IMG/VR virus record: IMGVR_UViG_3300042549_008168
Span: 1-24,196 of that record
Source: a virus
Reading direction: 5' to 3' (one strand)
DNA: 24,196 nt
Below the pieces are notes generated by a model that saw nothing but the letters and a program-made list of their open reading frames with translations, was not told the DNA's origin and did not search any database. A program made the translations under genes and the position numbers. Positions 21,559 to 24,196 of the stretch are shown here, piece by piece. How positions within the stretch are numbered: position 1 is the first letter of the stretch; every line of letters starts with the position of its first letter.

Positions 21559-22866
21559 ATGAAAAATACATTTGTAATAAGTTGCCCTATTGACACTTAC
21601 AGCGGATACGGTTCTCGTTCAAGAGACTTAGTTAAAGCCTTAATTAACCTAGATAAGTACGATGTTAAGATTATGCCACAGCGTTGGGGTAATACACCTT
21701 GGAACTTTATTGATGACCATAATGAAGAATGGGGATTCTTAAGATCTCACATATTAACTGGTCAAATGACTTCACAACCTGATATTTGGGCTCAAATCAC
21801 AGTACCTAATGAATTTCAGCCAGTTGGTAAATTCAATATTGGTATAACAGCTGGTATTGAAACTACAGTATGTGCTCCACAATGGATTGAAGGAATGAAT
21901 AGAATGAACTTAAATTTAGTATCATCTGAACATTCTAAAAAAGTATTTTTAGAATCTAAATTTCAAAAACAAGATGAAAATACTAAACAAGTAATAGGCG
22001 TAGTTGAATTAACAACACCAATTGAGGTATTATTTGAGGGAGTAGATATTGCTAAATACTTCCCAGTGACATTAACTCCAGCATCTGAAATAGGTCAAGC
22101 TTTAGATACTATAGAAGAAAATTTTGCCTTCTTATTTGCAGGTCATTGGTTACAAGGTGATTTAGGTCAGGATAGAAAAGATGTAAGTGGTTTAATTAAA
22201 ATATTTTTTGAAACATTTAAAAATAAAAAATCTAAACCTGCTCTTATATTAAAAACAATGTCAGGTCCAGCCTCTATTACTGATAGAGATATTATATTAA
22301 AGAAAATTGATATGATTAGAGGTACAGTTAATTCTAAAAACTTACCTAACATTTATCTATTCCATGGTGAAATATCAGATGAGGAAGTAAATCACTTGTA
22401 TAACCATTCAAAAATTAAAGCAATGGTTAGTTTAACTAAAGGAGAAGGATTTGGTAGACCATTATTAGAGTTTACTCAAACTAAGAAACCAGTTATTGCT
22501 TCAAATTGGGGTGGTCAAGTAGATTTCTTAAATCCAGAATTCACTTCATTAATACCAGGTAATTTAACTCCTATACATCCATCAGCTCAAGTTAAAGATA
22601 TGTTAATTGATGGTTCACAATGGTTTACAGCTGATTATGGATTTGTAAGTGGATTATTAAAAGATTATTTTGAAAATTATAAAAAATATCAAGATAAAGG
22701 TAAACGTTTAGCTCACTATTGTAAAACTAATTTCTCATTTGAGAAAATGCAAGAAAAATTAGATATAATATTAACTTCTAATATACCTGAATTACCTAAA
22801 CAAGTTCAGATAAATTTACCTCAAATGAAAAAAATAGAACTACCTAAACTTAAAAAAGTAGAATAA
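21559..22866 (+). CDS. Second GT-B glycosyltransferase (GT4-like)
   Basis: The 435 aa begin with FVISCPIDTYSGYGSRSRDL (5-24), the acceptor-side Gly loop. The middle has VLFEGVDIAKYFP (158-170) and FLFAGHWLQGDLG, the start of the donor domain. The EX7E motif is Glu296-Glu304 (GEGFGRPLLEF), followed by KKPVIASNWGGQVDFL. The C-terminal 30 residues are a repetitive tail, alternating KxxLPxxKK-like units. It is a distinct paralogue of the gene before it, sharing only the fold. Translation is coupled onward: its stop overlaps the next ATG by one base. The donor sugar and acceptor cannot be read from sequence. Confidence 0.87.
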   Translation: MKNTFVISCPIDTYSGYGSRSRDLVKALINLDKYDVKIMPQRWGNTPWNFIDDHNEEWGFLRSHILTGQMTSQPDIWAQITVPNEFQPVGKFNIGITAGIETTVCAPQWIEGMNRMNLNLVSSEHSKKVFLESKFQKQDENTKQVIGVVELTTPIEVLFEGVDIAKYFPVTLTPASEIGQALDTIEENFAFLFAGHWLQGDLGQDRKDVSGLIKIFFETFKNKKSKPALILKTMSGPASITDRDIILKKIDMIRGTVNSKNLPNIYLFHGEISDEEVNHLYNHSKIKAMVSLTKGEGFGRPLLEFTQTKKPVIASNWGGQVDFLNPEFTSLIPGNLTPIHPSAQVKDMLIDGSQWFTADYGFVSGLLKDYFENYKKYQDKGKRLAHYCKTNFSFEKMQEKLDIILTSNIPELPKQVQINLPQMKKIELPKLKKVE

Positions 22867-23321
22867 TGAAAGATAAAGTAATAGAAAGTCCATTAAATGG
22901 AGGGTTATGTTATGTGACACCTATTAATGAAACTAAAAATAGTTATTTTTGTTTCTCAACTGGGTTCCAAACTAATGACTTGATGGTTGAAGGAGAATTT
23001 GACTTTGACACATATGAAGAAACACTTCCTGAACTATACAAAGACATAAAACAAGTTGATGATAACAAACGAGTATGGTATCCAGCCACTATGAATATTC
23101 AGGACAAAGGAACGGTATTTGCCAATGGTACTGGTAAAGACAATTGGGTATGGGCTGGAGTATTAGCAGTTGAAGTAAGCGAAGAAGAAAAAGGTAAATT
23201 TAAAATACCAGGTACTGAAGAGTTTTACACTCATAAAACTGATATCAAAACTTTAAAAAACTTCTCACAAGAAGATTTTATTGAAGCATTAGATTATATA
23301 GGATTCTTTAAAGAAAACTAA
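22866..23321 (+). CDS. Conserved phage protein of unknown function (151 aa)
   Basis: This acidic, soluble protein resembles a hypothetical family I associate with large T4-like phages. Recognisable segments are ESPLNGGLCYVTP (7-19), FCFSTGFQTNDLMVEGEFDF (28-47), RVWYPATMNIQDKGTVFANG (69-88) and KFKIPGTEEFYTHKTD. It looks mainly beta-stranded, with a final helix. No function is known to me. It sits between glycosyltransferase genes, with a one-base overlap upstream and 3 nt to the next gene, but the family probably occurs without them too, so a role in glycosylation should not be assumed. Confidence 0.65.
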   Translation: MKDKVIESPLNGGLCYVTPINETKNSYFCFSTGFQTNDLMVEGEFDFDTYEETLPELYKDIKQVDDNKRVWYPATMNIQDKGTVFANGTGKDNWVWAGVLAVEVSEEEKGKFKIPGTEEFYTHKTDIKTLKNFSQEDFIEALDYIGFFKEN

Positions 23322-23324
23322 AAT

Positions 23325-23948
23325 ATGAAAATAAGTTATGCCATAACAGTTTGTAATGAATTGGAGGAGGTTGAAAAATTAATCAAGTTCCTCCATTCAA
23401 ATAAACGTACAGAAGATGAAATTTGTGTTTTATTAGATAAACCAAAAGCATCAGACTACCTAGTAAACCAACTTTATAGATATTCATCAGCTAATTGGAT
23501 ACATCTTAAAGAATCAGCATTCCAAGGGCATTTTGCTGATTGGAAAAATGAATTGACTAAATTATGTTCTGGAGATTATATATTCCAAATTGATGCTGAT
23601 GAACTTCCAACAGAGGAACTTATTACTAATCTTCCTTACATTTTAGAAATTAATCAAGAGGTAGATATATTTTTAGTACCCAGAATTAACACAGTAGAAG
23701 GACTTACTCAAGAGCATATCCGTCAATGGAGATGGAATGTAAATGAAAAAGGATGGGTTAATTTTCCTGACTACCAATGGAGAATTTATAGAAACTCTCC
23801 TACTATTGAGTGGAGAAATAAAGTACATGAAGTAATAGGAGGACATAAATCTTCTACTTTACTACCAGCTGAGGAGATGTATTGTTTATATCATCCAAAA
23901 ACAATTGACCGACAAGAAAGACAGAATAATTACTACGATACATTATAA
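23325..23948 (+). CDS. GT-A fold glycosyltransferase (GT2-like)
   Basis: The 207-aa product starts with ISYAITVCNELEEVEKLIKF (3-22), the usual nucleotide-binding strand and helix of GT2. Strand 4 ends with FQIDADELP (87-95), containing the DxD-type metal motif Asp90-Ala-Asp92-Glu93. Towards the end are QWRIYRN, WRNKVHEVIGG and a YHPKTIDRQERQNNYY tail, seen in short GT2 enzymes that modify surface sugars. It is shorter than typical GT2 enzymes (about 230-300 aa) but the catalytic half is complete. The third glycosyltransferase in a row. Its stop overlaps the next start by one base. Confidence 0.85.
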   Translation: MKISYAITVCNELEEVEKLIKFLHSNKRTEDEICVLLDKPKASDYLVNQLYRYSSANWIHLKESAFQGHFADWKNELTKLCSGDYIFQIDADELPTEELITNLPYILEINQEVDIFLVPRINTVEGLTQEHIRQWRWNVNEKGWVNFPDYQWRIYRNSPTIEWRNKVHEVIGGHKSSTLLPAEEMYCLYHPKTIDRQERQNNYYDTL

Positions 23949-24196
23949 TGAAAACTTTATTAATACAAGCCAATGGTAATAATATTCGTTTAAGTAAATA
24001 TTTTAAACAACCTAAATATGAGTTGTATTATAATAATAAACGTATTATTGACACTATTATAGAAAATGGTAAAAATGTAGTAGATAAAATCTATGTAGCT
24101 GTTAGAAAAGGAGCTCCAATTAATTTTGATACAACTAATATTACTTTAATAGAATGTGACCATACAATAAGTCGTTTAGATACTCTAAAACAATGT
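23948..24196 (+). CDS. Nucleotidyltransferase-like protein, 3'-partial
   Basis: Only the first 83 codons are inside the window. The beginning, LLIQANGNNIRLSKYFKQPKY, resembles the GxGxRL...KPK signature of sugar-phosphate nucleotidyltransferases. It is followed by ELYYNNKRIIDTII and later strands (DKIYVAVRKG, ITLIEC), as expected for that Rossmann-like fold. If right, it would make a nucleotide sugar for the adjacent glycosyltransferases. The Gly-rich loop is degenerate (NGNN), so another activity is possible. The start overlaps the previous stop by one base (TAATG). Confidence 0.6.
   Translation, partial: MKTLLIQANGNNIRLSKYFKQPKYELYYNNKRIIDTIIENGKNVVDKIYVAVRKGAPINFDTTNITLIECDHTISRLDTLKQC

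Noticed and set aside
1-24196. CRISPR array, insertion sequence, integrase or attachment site
   Set aside because: No evenly spaced repeats, terminal inverted repeats, transposase or recombinase were seen; the window is consistent with a virulent phage core region.

Overview
This window is a stretch of a large, AT-rich, tailed-phage genome of the T4-like type. Every gene I can support is on the + strand, and genes are tightly packed with frequent ATGA or TAATG start/stop overlaps. The replication proteins are recognisably T4-family: a family B DNA polymerase (gp43) split into two genes, sliding clamp (gp45), AAA+ clamp-loader subunit (gp44) and small clamp-loader subunit (gp62). The host is inferred to be a member of the Bacteroidetes, probably a flavobacterium. 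Start codons are preceded by A/T-rich leaders without a Shine-Dalgarno sequence, one secreted protein has a flavobacterial-looking signal peptide, and several gaps carry a TTTG-N20-TATATT signal close to the -33/-7 promoter known from that phylum.

Layout. 1-2220: a receiver-like cREC protein open to the left edge, conserved phage proteins, a tiny membrane protein, a secreted SGNH-like hydrolase and a coiled-coil protein. 2221-2443: a non-coding gap that may fold into a closed RNA structure. 2444-5444: a metallophosphoesterase among small unknown and membrane proteins. 5446-8608: a 7-deazaguanine (preQ0) operon with QueD-like, QueE and FolE enzymes, followed directly by a phosphoribosyltransferase and a MazG-like nucleotide pyrophosphohydrolase. 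8636-10145: two membrane proteins, one with coiled coils and an EF-hand. 10159-18242: the replication block, 43A - unknown 87 aa - 43B - 45 - [hsp20 - unknown - groES - groEL] - 44 - unknown 80 aa - 62. 18239-20105: a small conserved protein, a DUF1599-type protein, a RecB/Cas4-like Fe-S nuclease and a possible ribbon-helix-helix protein. 20125-24196: two GT-B glycosyltransferases, a conserved phage protein, a GT-A glycosyltransferase and the start of a nucleotidyltransferase-like gene.

How the parts may work together. FolE, QueD and QueE would convert GTP to 7-carboxy-7-deazaguanine. QueC, or another final enzyme, is not in the window. The adjacent phosphoribosyltransferase and pyrophosphohydrolase suggest, as inference, that the phage may make a modified guanine nucleotide and remove a canonical one before replication. 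The replisome genes then copy the genome, and the phage's own Hsp20/GroES/GroEL set, placed between clamp and clamp-loader genes, would help fold phage proteins. The glycosyltransferases at the right end could decorate DNA or virion proteins.

No tRNA, CRISPR array, insertion sequence, integrase or attachment site was recognised. No gap without a gene exceeds 300 bases.
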